A stretch of DNA of 6,085 nt from Oscillospiraceae bacterium (GCA_020024155.1 JAHHUE010000081.1:1-6085); one strand, 5' to 3'; positions 1-6,066 are shown, counted from the stretch's first letter. Program-made: numbers and translations. Notes: generated from the sequence alone by a model not told the origin.

Positions 1-1
1 T

Positions 2-1489
2 GCTACAATATTTAGTTTAGTTGTAATGATGTCATTACTTATTACAGGCTGTTCTAGTAAAAATAATGATAGTTTTGGATTAAAAGATGATGTTTCATTA
101 GAAATTATTTGCAATGATGAAAGTTTTACATTAACAAAAGATGATATACTTTCAAGAGAAATGGTTGAGATAAAAACAACAAATGTTAACTCTGCTGGAG
201 ATGTAAGCGATGTTGTTGCAAAAGGCGTTTCTTTAAGTAAAATTCTTGAAGAAAAAGGTGCTGATTTGTATAAATCAAGCTCTGTAAATATGACAGCTTC
301 TGACGGATATGTTATGGCTGCTCCAATTTCAGAATACAAAGATGATGATATCTATTTGCTTGTTACTTTAAATGGTGAAAACTTGGAATATCCTCGTTCA
401 TGTTTACCAGGTAAACGCTCTATGTACTGGGTAAGTTCATTGAATAAAATAGAGGTTATGTTTGGCGAAAAAGAAAACGGTGATTCAAACACATCAACTT
501 CTTCTGGAAGTGTTAAAGAAATTCAATTTTTTGCAGAAAATGGTACTAAACTTACAGAAAACACACTTAAAAATGGTACAGAAGATGTAACAGCTTATTC
601 TTTGAAAGAATACTTTGAAAAATATTTGAACAATGAATGCGCAGACCAATTGGTTATGAAAGCATTAGACGGCTTTGAAAAAACAGAAACAAAAGAAGTA
701 TTTTTGACAAACTATGTAACTTATGAAGCTGTTGAAGAAGAAAGCCCTCTTTATTTTTCAGAAACAATAAAAAAAGGCATGAAAGTTAAACAGTTAGAAA
801 CTGTTATTTCAAATGATACAGCTATTTACTTTCCAAAAGAAGTAAAACTTTCTGATTTATTTGAAGTTACTGGTATGACAGGTGCAGAAAGCTACGAATT
901 TGTTGCATCTGATGGATTTTCAGTAACTATTCCTGCTGAGGCAATAGAATTTGGCAAAGTATTTATGGATGAAGAAGGTTGCTTGAGAACTAAGTTTGAA
1001 GGTTATGACTTATCATCAGTAAAAGGCAAAGGTACTGTTAAATTCCTTTCAAAAATATTGGCTAATGTAACATCAGAAAAAGAAGAAACATCTAACAACG
1101 AAGAACAATTTGTTAAATTTGTAATTGATGGAGAAGAAAAAAATCTTACAAAAGATGAATTCTTGTCATTGGAACAAATTGAGAAAAAATTATCAAAAAC
1201 TAATTCAAAAGGTGTTACAACAACAGGTACATATAAAGGTGTACATTGGAAAAATATTGCAAAACATTTTGGTATACCAGCAGATAAAACAATTGTGTGT
1301 GTTGCGAGTGACGGATACGAAGTTACTTTAACAAGTGACATTATCAATGATGAAGATTCATTGTTTGCTTTATATGAAAATGGAGAAGAAATTAAAAGTT
1401 CAGATAACGGATATATCTGGTTTGCTGCAAGTGAAAACTTTACAGCTAATAACTGGGTAAAATATGTTGTTAAAGTTATCGTTCAGTAA
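2..1489 (+). CDS. Surface lipoprotein with four SUOX-like (molybdopterin-oxidoreductase-like) repeats, 5'-partial
   Basis: The frame is open to the left edge, and hydrophobic residues (TIFSLVV) precede the first Met at 26. That Met is therefore inside a lipoprotein signal peptide and the true start lies upstream. The lipobox is LITGC, with its Cys codon at 50-52, so the mature protein should be anchored outside the membrane. Numbering from the Met at 26, four similar modules can be seen: about 24-145, 163-262, 266-346 and 362-487. Each has the pattern of a (G)V-x-L/W-x-x-I/L helix followed by an ALDGF or ASDG(Y/F) motif (91-95, 213-217, 294-298, 427-431), and ends in a strand such as NWVKYVVKVIV. 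This resembles the core of the sulfite oxidase/YedY fold, where a 'DGY' turn and a 'vKWl..I.V' end are common. I see no equivalent of the Mo-ligating Cys, so ligand binding is more likely than redox catalysis. Repeat 2 is the most divergent. A Ser/Thr/Gly-rich linker (about 152-162) separates repeats 1 and 2. The gene ends 6 bp before the S component. Fold assignment is by eye; the exact function is unknown. Confidence 0.85.
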   Translation, partial: ATIFSLVVMMSLLITGCSSKNNDSFGLKDDVSLEIICNDESFTLTKDDILSREMVEIKTTNVNSAGDVSDVVAKGVSLSKILEEKGADLYKSSSVNMTASDGYVMAAPISEYKDDDIYLLVTLNGENLEYPRSCLPGKRSMYWVSSLNKIEVMFGEKENGDSNTSTSSGSVKEIQFFAENGTKLTENTLKNGTEDVTAYSLKEYFEKYLNNECADQLVMKALDGFEKTETKEVFLTNYVTYEAVEEESPLYFSETIKKGMKVKQLETVISNDTAIYFPKEVKLSDLFEVTGMTGAESYEFVASDGFSVTIPAEAIEFGKVFMDEEGCLRTKFEGYDLSSVKGKGTVKFLSKILANVTSEKEETSNNEEQFVKFVIDGEEKNLTKDEFLSLEQIEKKLSKTNSKGVTTTGTYKGVHWKNIAKHFGIPADKTIVCVASDGYEVTLTSDIINDEDSLFALYENGEEIKSSDNGYIWFAASENFTANNWVKYVVKVIVQ

Positions 1490-1495
1490 TAAATT

Positions 1496-2059
1496 ATGAA
1501 ATTTACATTAAAAGATTATATAGTAATGGCTATGATGGCGTCATTAGGCATAGCAGTTAAAGTTATTGTTGTTCCTTTGGCACATATGATAACAGGACCG
1601 TTGTTTATACCGGGTGGAGTTGTTGCAGGTGGAATATATATGGCATTTCTTGTTTTAGCAAATGCTATTGTAAAAAAAAGAGGAGCTTGCACAATAGTAG
1701 CTCTTATACAAGGAATTGTAGTTACAATAAGTGGTACAATTGGTTCTCATGGAGCAGCAAGCATATTAACCTATTCTTTACCGGGTATAGCAGTTGATTT
1801 GGCACTTATATTATTTAGAGTAAAAGACTATGGTTTGGTGTGCTGTTTTATTAGTGGCATAATTGCCAATATGATTGGAAGCTTTGCAGTAAATATGGCA
1901 ATATTTAATCTATCATTAGTACCGCTGCTTTTATCATTAGTTACAAGTGCCTTGTCTGGTGGATTAGGTGGTATACTTGCATATTATATAGCCAATTCTA
2001 TAAATCACATTTTTGATGAAAAATCAAAAGGTACTTTTGTTGAGATTCCAAAGGAGTAA
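1496..2059 (+). CDS. ECF transporter S component, YkoE-like (substrate-binding membrane subunit)
   Basis: This is a 187-residue, very hydrophobic protein with about six membrane helices (roughly 8-27, 39-59, 63-83, 88-108, 111-133, 140-167) and a short charged cytoplasmic tail. That is the size and topology of ECF S components, which bind the vitamin or metal and dock on the T protein. The spacing of GP (34-35), KKRGA (60-64), the Gly/Ser-rich GTIGSHGAAS (80-89) and a following helix recalls YkoE of the Bacillus thiamine/hydroxymethylpyrimidine system. The ATPase and T genes of the same operon support the class. The substrate is not readable: YkoE likeness suggests a pyrimidine or thiamine-type compound, but this is weak. 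No SD is visible before ATG 1496, and an in-frame TAA at 1490-1492 rules out an earlier start. Translation probably depends on coupling to the upstream lipoprotein gene 6 bp away. Confidence 0.82.
   Translation: MKFTLKDYIVMAMMASLGIAVKVIVVPLAHMITGPLFIPGGVVAGGIYMAFLVLANAIVKKRGACTIVALIQGIVVTISGTIGSHGAASILTYSLPGIAVDLALILFRVKDYGLVCCFISGIIANMIGSFAVNMAIFNLSLVPLLLSLVTSALSGGLGGILAYYIANSINHIFDEKSKGTFVEIPKE
2051..2056 (+). promoter_or_regulatory. Shine-Dalgarno site that fixes the start of the phosphatase-like lipoprotein
   Basis: AAGGAG lies 10 bases before ATG 2067 and abuts the TAA of the S-component gene (2057-2059). It supports the start at 2067 over the in-frame ATG at 2013. The 2013 start would place 18 polar residues ahead of a normal lipoprotein signal peptide. 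Confidence 0.85.
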
Positions 2060-2066
2060 TATAACA

Positions 2067-3488
2067 ATGAAAAAATTATTTGCTGTAATTTTAACATTGT
2101 TTTTGACAGCATGTGCAACCAATAATATAAATACGGTAAAACCAATTGTTACTATTATTGGGGATGTTGCAGAAAATGTTGAAATTAAAGATTATTCTGA
2201 TTTGGAACAATTTAAAATAGAAATTTCAGATGAAACAGTAACCGCTGTTAAATTGAAAGATATTTTAAATAATATTGAAATAAAAGGTTCTGATATAGAA
2301 ATTCTTGTTGAGTCTTACGACGGTGTAAGTGCATTATTAAAATATGATGAAATTGAAAATACATATTTGTACATAGATGAAGATAAACACTGGTGTGTAT
2401 ATGGACAAGACTTGCCAATTCAGTCACGCATAAAATATTTAGAGAATATAGTTGTTGTGACAAATGAATTAGAGCATCAGCAAAAATGTTTCAGAATAAT
2501 AAATGGTTTTGAAGATTATGAATTCAGTTATGGTCAGTTATATTTAGAAGATGGAGTTTTGTCCACTGTTTTCGAGGGCGATGCAACATTGAATGATAAA
2601 ACTATCGGAGTTTATAAAAAGAGAAAGCTTATTCCACTTAAAAATTACTATCAATCAGCAGATACATGTATTGGATATTTTGCAGATGGTTCACAAATTG
2701 AAATTGACCCAAAAGGATATCTTTTACATAGAGGCAATAGTGTAGATTACATCAACCCAGATAAAAAAACACCTATAAATGATATTATAGGTGTTTGGTT
2801 TGATTATCATGAAAAAGGCGTTGAATATGTAGGTAACTATGTAAAGAATAATCCTGATGAAAAAGTTATGGTTATTGAAATTGACGGATATGGCTATACA
2901 GCTCATGAAAAATTTAAACCGGAATTTCTATCAAGCTTAAATATCGAACCTATGCGAACTGTTATGCCAAGTATTTCTAATGTAGCTCTCGCAAGTATTA
3001 TCACAGGAGAATTACCTAATATTACCGGAATAAAAACAAGATCCGATAGAGAATTGACTATTGATGATATGTTTTCTACAAGAGATAATGCTATTATTGT
3101 AGAAGGAAACACAATGCTTATAACTATGAGCAAAGAGCAAACATTATCACTTGATACAAATAACAGTGGCAGCAATGACGATGAAGTTTATGATAATAGT
3201 ATATCAGCCTTAAATTCTAATCCAGACTTAATATATATCCATTTTCATGGCTTTGATGATGTGGCACACATATATGGCCCATATTCACAACAGGCAAATG
3301 ATAAAATATTAGAACTAGATGGATATATTAAAAGTCTTGTTGAAAACTTTGATGGCACAGTTATGGTAGTTTCTGACCATGGTCAGCACGAAAAAGAATA
3401 TGAAGGTAAAAAAGGAAATCATGGAGAATTTATTTATGAAGATATGGTCATTCCATTTTTTACCGTAGGAGATATAAATGAAAAGTAA
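2067..3488 (+). CDS. Lipoprotein: SUOX-like N-terminal region fused to alkaline-phosphatase-superfamily hydrolase
   Basis: The protein has 473 residues. The signal peptide MKKLFAVILTLFLTAC has lipobox LTAC (Cys16), so it is a surface lipoprotein. Residues about 25-131 form a SUOX-like domain, with VKLKDIL (61-67), the SYDG turn (83-86) and the end strand RIKYLENIVV (121-130). Residues about 138-256 look like further degenerate copies: NGF at 146-148, EDGVLSTVFEG at 161-171 and an ADG turn at 206-208. From about 264 the protein follows the alkaline phosphatase/nucleotide pyrophosphatase superfamily. It has VIEIDG with metal ligand Asp273, PSISN with probable nucleophile Ser304 (Thr in many relatives), and TGELPNITGI (313-322). 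The second metal site is DDVAH with Asp397/398 and His401, followed by GP. SDHG follows with Asp437/His438, then NHGE with His452. All expected metal-site positions seem present, so it is probably an active extracellular phosphomonoesterase or phosphodiesterase. The domain (about 210 residues) is compact. The substrate is unknown. The 3' end overlaps the next gene by 11 bp. Confidence 0.85.
   Translation: MKKLFAVILTLFLTACATNNINTVKPIVTIIGDVAENVEIKDYSDLEQFKIEISDETVTAVKLKDILNNIEIKGSDIEILVESYDGVSALLKYDEIENTYLYIDEDKHWCVYGQDLPIQSRIKYLENIVVVTNELEHQQKCFRIINGFEDYEFSYGQLYLEDGVLSTVFEGDATLNDKTIGVYKKRKLIPLKNYYQSADTCIGYFADGSQIEIDPKGYLLHRGNSVDYINPDKKTPINDIIGVWFDYHEKGVEYVGNYVKNNPDEKVMVIEIDGYGYTAHEKFKPEFLSSLNIEPMRTVMPSISNVALASIITGELPNITGIKTRSDRELTIDDMFSTRDNAIIVEGNTMLITMSKEQTLSLDTNNSGSNDDEVYDNSISALNSNPDLIYIHFHGFDDVAHIYGPYSQQANDKILELDGYIKSLVENFDGTVMVVSDHGQHEKEYEGKKGNHGEFIYEDMVIPFFTVGDINEK
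2767..2796. repeat. Perfect 12-bp inverted repeat inside the phosphatase-like lipoprotein gene
   Basis: The arms aaacacctataa (2767-2778) and ttataggtgttt (2785-2796) are exact reverse complements around a 6-base loop. Read on the minus strand, the hairpin is followed by TTTT (complement of 2763-2766), which extends the arm's own T run, so it looks like an intrinsic terminator for antisense transcripts. On the plus strand no U-run follows. It encodes residues about 234-244, in the linker before the hydrolase domain. The structure is certain as sequence; any function is unknown. Confidence 0.6.
3467..3472 (+). promoter_or_regulatory. Shine-Dalgarno site for the membrane-anchored SUOX-like gene
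   Basis: AGGAGA ends 5 bases before ATG 3478 and lies inside the 3' end of the preceding coding region. It supports initiation at 3478 even though the two genes overlap by 11 bp. Confidence 0.75.
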
Positions 3489-3993
3489 AAAAATAATATC
3501 AATAGTAGTATTGGTTATGTTTAGCTTTGTTTTAATTCTTGCTTACTTGAATCGTGGAGAATTAGAAATAAAGAATGAACTTCAAACTGAAGAAAAATTC
3601 CGTATTATATTCAATGACAAAACTTATGAAGTATCAATGGATGATTTAATAAATATTGGTATTGAAGAATTTGTAGCCACAGTAGATACAAGTACAACAG
3701 ACCCTCATGATGAAAAATTTAAGGGTGTAGAAATGAAAAAAGTATTTGATTTTCTAGAAATTGATACGAGTAACATAAAAACTGTTGAATGTAAAGCATT
3801 AGATGGCTATGCATCTGCTCTTACAGCTGAAGAAGTTATGGCTGATAAGAATGTGTATATTGTAGTTGAAAGAGAAGGCAAAGCTTTAGGTGTTAAATCT
3901 GAAGGTGGAACCGGCCCATATATGATGCTTATTAAATCAGTTCAGTTTGCACAGCGGTGGTGCAAATTTTTACAGGATGTAGTTATTAAATGA
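3478..3993 (+). CDS. Membrane-anchored single SUOX-like domain protein
   Basis: The protein has 171 residues. It has a basic start (MKSKK), one hydrophobic segment (about 6-23) and no lipobox Cys, so it is an N-in signal anchor with the rest outside the membrane. Residues about 40-170 form one SUOX-like module: FRIIFNDKTY (41-50), a FKGVEMKKVF helix (81-90), the ALDGY turn (107-111), GGTGPYMMLI (143-152) and the terminal QRWCKFLQDVVI (159-170). It is clearly related to repeats 1 and 4 of the first lipoprotein and to the N-terminal domain of the preceding lipoprotein. Annotation pipelines would probably call it 'molybdopterin-dependent oxidoreductase'. The length is far below real Mo enzymes and the canonical Mo-Cys context is missing, so that name should not be read as activity. 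It lies between the phosphatase-like gene and the ATPases, and its TGA overlaps the next ATG as ATGA. It may be a membrane-proximal ligand carrier handing substrate to the S component, which is inference. Confidence 0.85.
   Translation: MKSKKIISIVVLVMFSFVLILAYLNRGELEIKNELQTEEKFRIIFNDKTYEVSMDDLINIGIEEFVATVDTSTTDPHDEKFKGVEMKKVFDFLEIDTSNIKTVECKALDGYASALTAEEVMADKNVYIVVEREGKALGVKSEGGTGPYMMLIKSVQFAQRWCKFLQDVVIK
3946..3971 (+). other. Terminator-like hairpin with U-run near the end of the SUOX-like gene
   Basis: The arms tttgcac (3946-3952) and gtgcaaa (3960-3966) pair perfectly around a 7-base loop and are followed directly by five T (3967-3971), 18 bases before the ATPase start at 3990. It could attenuate transcription into the transporter genes. 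However, it lies in sequence coding for the conserved QRWCKF stretch, so it may be fortuitous. Confidence 0.35.
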
Positions 3994-4652
3994 CAATTGA
4001 ATTTTGTGATGTAACATTTCAATATAATGATATTAAACTTTTAAAAGGTATAAATTTTAAAATAAACTCAGGCTCTTGGATTGGAATAAAAGGAGATAGT
4101 GGCTCTGGTAAAAGTACTATTTGCAATCTTATCAGTGGTATTATTCCACGAAATATTAAGGGCAAATTATCTGGAAAAATATTTTTAGATGGAAGAAATA
4201 TAAAAAGTTTCTCATTTAAAGAATTAGTTGAAAATGTAGGTATAGTGTTTCAAGACCCTAACAGACAGCTTTTTTCTATATCTGTTTTAGACGAAATGGC
4301 TTTTTCCTTAGAAAATTTCAATTATAGCCGTGAAGATATGGTAAAAATCATTGACAAAACATTGAAAGTTGTTGGAATAGAAAAATTAAAAAATAGTACT
4401 ATTCAAAGCTTGTCTGGTGGACAAAAACAACTTGTAGCTTTGGCAAGTGTTTTGGTTTTAAATCCAAAAATTTTAATTTTGGATGAGGCTCTTAGCCAAC
4501 TTGATGATATAAGTACAGATAGAATGTTAAAAGTTATAAAAAAAATAAACCAATTAGGAACAACGGTTATAATGGTTGAGCATTCTGATGATAAATTGGT
4601 ATACGTAGATAAAATATTTTGTTTGGATGATTGTGAGTTAAAGGAGATTTAA
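3990..4652 (+). CDS. ECF transporter energy-coupling ABC ATPase, first copy
   Basis: This is a 220-residue cytoplasmic ATPase of the ECF/CbiO class, which powers uptake together with the second ATPase and the T protein. Visible motifs are Walker A GDSGSGKST (35-43), the Q-loop VFQDPNRQLF (86-95; the 'QDPxxQLF' form is typical of ECF ATPases), signature LSGGQ (141-145), Walker B ILILDE (161-166, catalytic Glu166), D-loop SQLD (169-172) and switch His198. Walker B is followed by Ala-Leu where Pro-Thr/Ser is common, a mild oddity. It stops soon after the H-loop and lacks the C-terminal extension found in the longer (about 280-residue) EcfA proteins. In size it matches one half of a YkoD-like double ATPase. 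The start ATG overlaps the previous stop as ATGA (3990-3993). Only a weak AGGA (3974-3977) lies upstream, which suggests translational coupling. Confidence 0.95.
   Translation: MTIEFCDVTFQYNDIKLLKGINFKINSGSWIGIKGDSGSGKSTICNLISGIIPRNIKGKLSGKIFLDGRNIKSFSFKELVENVGIVFQDPNRQLFSISVLDEMAFSLENFNYSREDMVKIIDKTLKVVGIEKLKNSTIQSLSGGQKQLVALASVLVLNPKILILDEALSQLDDISTDRMLKVIKKINQLGTTVIMVEHSDDKLVYVDKIFCLDDCELKEI
4641..4646 (+). promoter_or_regulatory. Shine-Dalgarno site for the second ATPase
   Basis: AAGGAG lies 7 bases before ATG 4654, within the last codons of the first ATPase gene. This strong independent site shows that the two ATPase halves are separate genes and not a frameshifted fusion. Confidence 0.8.
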
Positions 4653-4653
4653 A

Positions 4654-5313
4654 ATGAAAGTCATTGAATTTAACAATGTATATTTTAAATATCCTAAAAA
4701 TTCATTTGAGTTAAAAATTGATGATTTATCATTAAACGATGGGGAAATCACAATAATACATGGTTTGAACGGAAGTGGAAAATCCACATTGATGAAACTA
4801 TGTATGGGTATTTTAAAATGCGATATGGGACAAATTACACTTTTTGGTAAAGATGCTTCAAAATGTCATTTAGGAGAAATTGGACAGCATATAGGATATC
4901 TTTTTCAAGAGCCGTCAAAGCAATTATTCACAACATCAGTGTGGGATGAAATAACCTTTATTCCATATATAAAAAGAATTAGTGTAGAAAAAATACAGAA
5001 AAAGGCACTGATGTTGTTGGATAAATTTAATTTATCACATTTAAAAACAAGAAGTGTATATCGGCTTAGCAGAGGCGAAAAACAAAGACTTGCAATTGCG
5101 TGTATTCTTATGAATGATATAAAATATCTTATTTTAGATGAACCAACTACTGGTTTAGATAGAAAGAATAGAGATATTTTATATGATGTCATTGACAAAC
5201 TGTTGGAAGATGGAATTGGTGTAAGTGTTATTACACATGACAATGAAATGAAAAGTCATTTTAAGAACGCAAGGTTTATAAAAATGGAAAATGGCGGGGT
5301 TATTTATGATTGA
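4654..5313 (+). CDS. ECF transporter energy-coupling ABC ATPase, second copy
   Basis: This 219-residue protein is the partner of the first ATPase and begins 1 bp after its stop. Motifs are Walker A GLNGSGKST (37-45), the Q-loop LFQEPSKQLF (83-92), signature LSRGE (138-142), Walker B YLILDEP (158-164, catalytic Glu163), D-loop TGLD (166-169) and switch His195 (ITHD). The signature is LSRGE where the partner has LSGGQ, so a heterodimer would have two unlike ATP sites. Divergent signatures in one half are known among ECF and YkoD-type ATPases. It has the same short form as its partner, with no long C-terminal domain. A homodimer is possible, but two adjacent divergent copies plus a T gene argue for the A1-A2-T arrangement. 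Confidence 0.95.
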   Translation: MKVIEFNNVYFKYPKNSFELKIDDLSLNDGEITIIHGLNGSGKSTLMKLCMGILKCDMGQITLFGKDASKCHLGEIGQHIGYLFQEPSKQLFTTSVWDEITFIPYIKRISVEKIQKKALMLLDKFNLSHLKTRSVYRLSRGEKQRLAIACILMNDIKYLILDEPTTGLDRKNRDILYDVIDKLLEDGIGVSVITHDNEMKSHFKNARFIKMENGGVIYD

Positions 5314-6019
5314 TCCACGAGTTAAATTATTTGCTGTTTTTGCATTTACAACAATGGCTCTTATTTTAAAAAATCCTTTATCTTTAATATTATTACTTTT
5401 GTGCTCATTTCTTGTAGCTGTTGTTTTTAAAGCAGATATAATAATGATGTTTAAAAATATGTATCACTTTATAGCAATCATAATTGGAATGAGTTTTGTA
5501 CAGGTTCTATTTGTAAAAAGTGGTAGAGTTTTATGGGAATTTTCATTTATAACTATTACAGAAGATGCTTTATTAAGAGTGTTTTTTATGGTAATTAGAA
5601 TATTAGTTATCTTAATAACATCTTCAATGATGACCACAGAAAATAATAGCAGAATTATAGCATCTTTCTCAAAAATGAAAATACCATATATTATATCGTT
5701 TATGGTTATGATAACACTCAGATTTATACCTTTATATAAGGAAAGTTTTTCAGATGCTTTAATTTCTATTCAACTAAGAGGTTTGGATTTAAAAAATATT
5801 GGATTAATAAAAAAAATAAAAATATTTAGTTATTTGGTGCTTCCAGTTGTTTATGAAGCAATTAACAAAGCAGAAGATTTGACAATTGCAATGCAAGCCA
5901 GAGGATTTCAGGCAATGAAAACAAGAACTAACTATATTGAATTAACATTTAGTTGGTATGATTACTGTTTATTTGCTTGTATTGCACTTATTTCAATTTC
6001 TTTGTTAGTATTTGTATAA
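5306..6019 (+). CDS. ecfT: ECF transporter T component (energy-coupling transmembrane protein)
   Basis: This 237-residue membrane protein links the ATPases to the S component. Its start MIDPRVKLF matches the usual opening of the EcfT/CbiQ family (an 'xDPRxKL' cytoplasmic start). Hydrophobic segments lie at about 7-21, 24-41, 54-70, 92-108, 126-144 and 217-236. The long cytoplasmic region carries the two coupling motifs that insert into the ATPases: QLRG (156-159) and QARGF (197-201), the latter followed by the family's typical RT (207-208). The first motif has Leu where the family usually has Ala. I chose ATG 5306 over the in-frame ATG 5291 because it gives the canonical N-terminus and has a G-rich stretch (5293-5299) at SD distance, whereas 5291 has no SD and adds MAGLF. 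With this start the gene overlaps the second ATPase by 8 bp. It is the last gene of the operon, 9 bases before the terminator hairpin. Confidence 0.93.
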   Translation: MIDPRVKLFAVFAFTTMALILKNPLSLILLLLCSFLVAVVFKADIIMMFKNMYHFIAIIIGMSFVQVLFVKSGRVLWEFSFITITEDALLRVFFMVIRILVILITSSMMTTENNSRIIASFSKMKIPYIISFMVMITLRFIPLYKESFSDALISIQLRGLDLKNIGLIKKIKIFSYLVLPVVYEAINKAEDLTIAMQARGFQAMKTRTNYIELTFSWYDYCLFACIALISISLLVFV

Positions 6020-6028
6020 AAATTTAAT

Positions 6029-6066
6029 ATAAAAGCCGAAGACTATATGTTTTTGGCTTTTATTTG
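6029..6066 (+). terminator. Rho-independent terminator ending the ECF operon
   Basis: ataaaagcc (6029-6037) pairs perfectly with ggcttttat (6055-6063). Pairing continues inward through 6038-6043 with 6049-6054, including G-U pairs, leaving a 5-base loop. T-rich sequence follows (6063-6068), and the arm itself ends in TTTT. The left arm is A-rich, so the hairpin could also stop transcription arriving from the other strand. The stem has only a short G/C core and the U-run is interrupted by a G, so it may be of moderate strength. The remaining 17 bases to the right edge show nothing further. Confidence 0.8.

Noticed and set aside
26..28. Met at 26 as the start of the first lipoprotein
   Set aside because: The frame is open to the left edge with hydrophobic residues upstream. 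Starting at 26 leaves no basic n-region and only four residues before the lipobox, so the gene is cut by the window.
1125..1331. Plus-strand 68-codon frame inside the first lipoprotein gene
   Set aside because: It is out of frame with repeat 4, rich in Lys/Gln from AAA/CAA runs, and has no SD or domain.
1003..1347. Minus-strand open frame of 114 codons inside the first lipoprotein gene
   Set aside because: It lies wholly opposite a well-supported gene, has no recognisable domain, and comes from the A/T codon bias of the plus strand.
2013..2066. ATG 2013 as the start of the phosphatase-like lipoprotein
   Set aside because: It would overlap the S gene by 47 bp and put 18 polar residues before the signal peptide; ATG 2067 has a strong AAGGAG and a clean lipoprotein signal.
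2903..3175. Minus-strand open frame of 90 codons opposite the hydrolase domain
   Set aside because: It is a shadow of a conserved catalytic region; its hydrophobic look comes from reverse-complemented Asp/Glu/Asn/Lys codons.
3478..3993. Active molybdenum-dependent oxidoreductase
   Set aside because: Only a short core resembling the fold is present, with no recognisable Mo-ligand Cys context and no cofactor-handling or redox partner gene in the window.
4640..4660. Frameshift splitting a YkoD-like double ATPase
   Set aside because: There is a clean stop, a 1-bp gap, a strong SD and a normal ATPase N-terminus, and both halves are complete.
4905..5243. Minus-strand open frame of 112 codons opposite the second ATPase
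   Set aside because: It overlaps the Q-loop, signature and Walker B coding sequence and shows no family features.
5291..5305. ATG 5291 as the start of the T component
   Set aside because: No SD lies upstream, and the extra MAGLF does not fit the family; ATG 5306 gives the usual MxDPRxKL opening.
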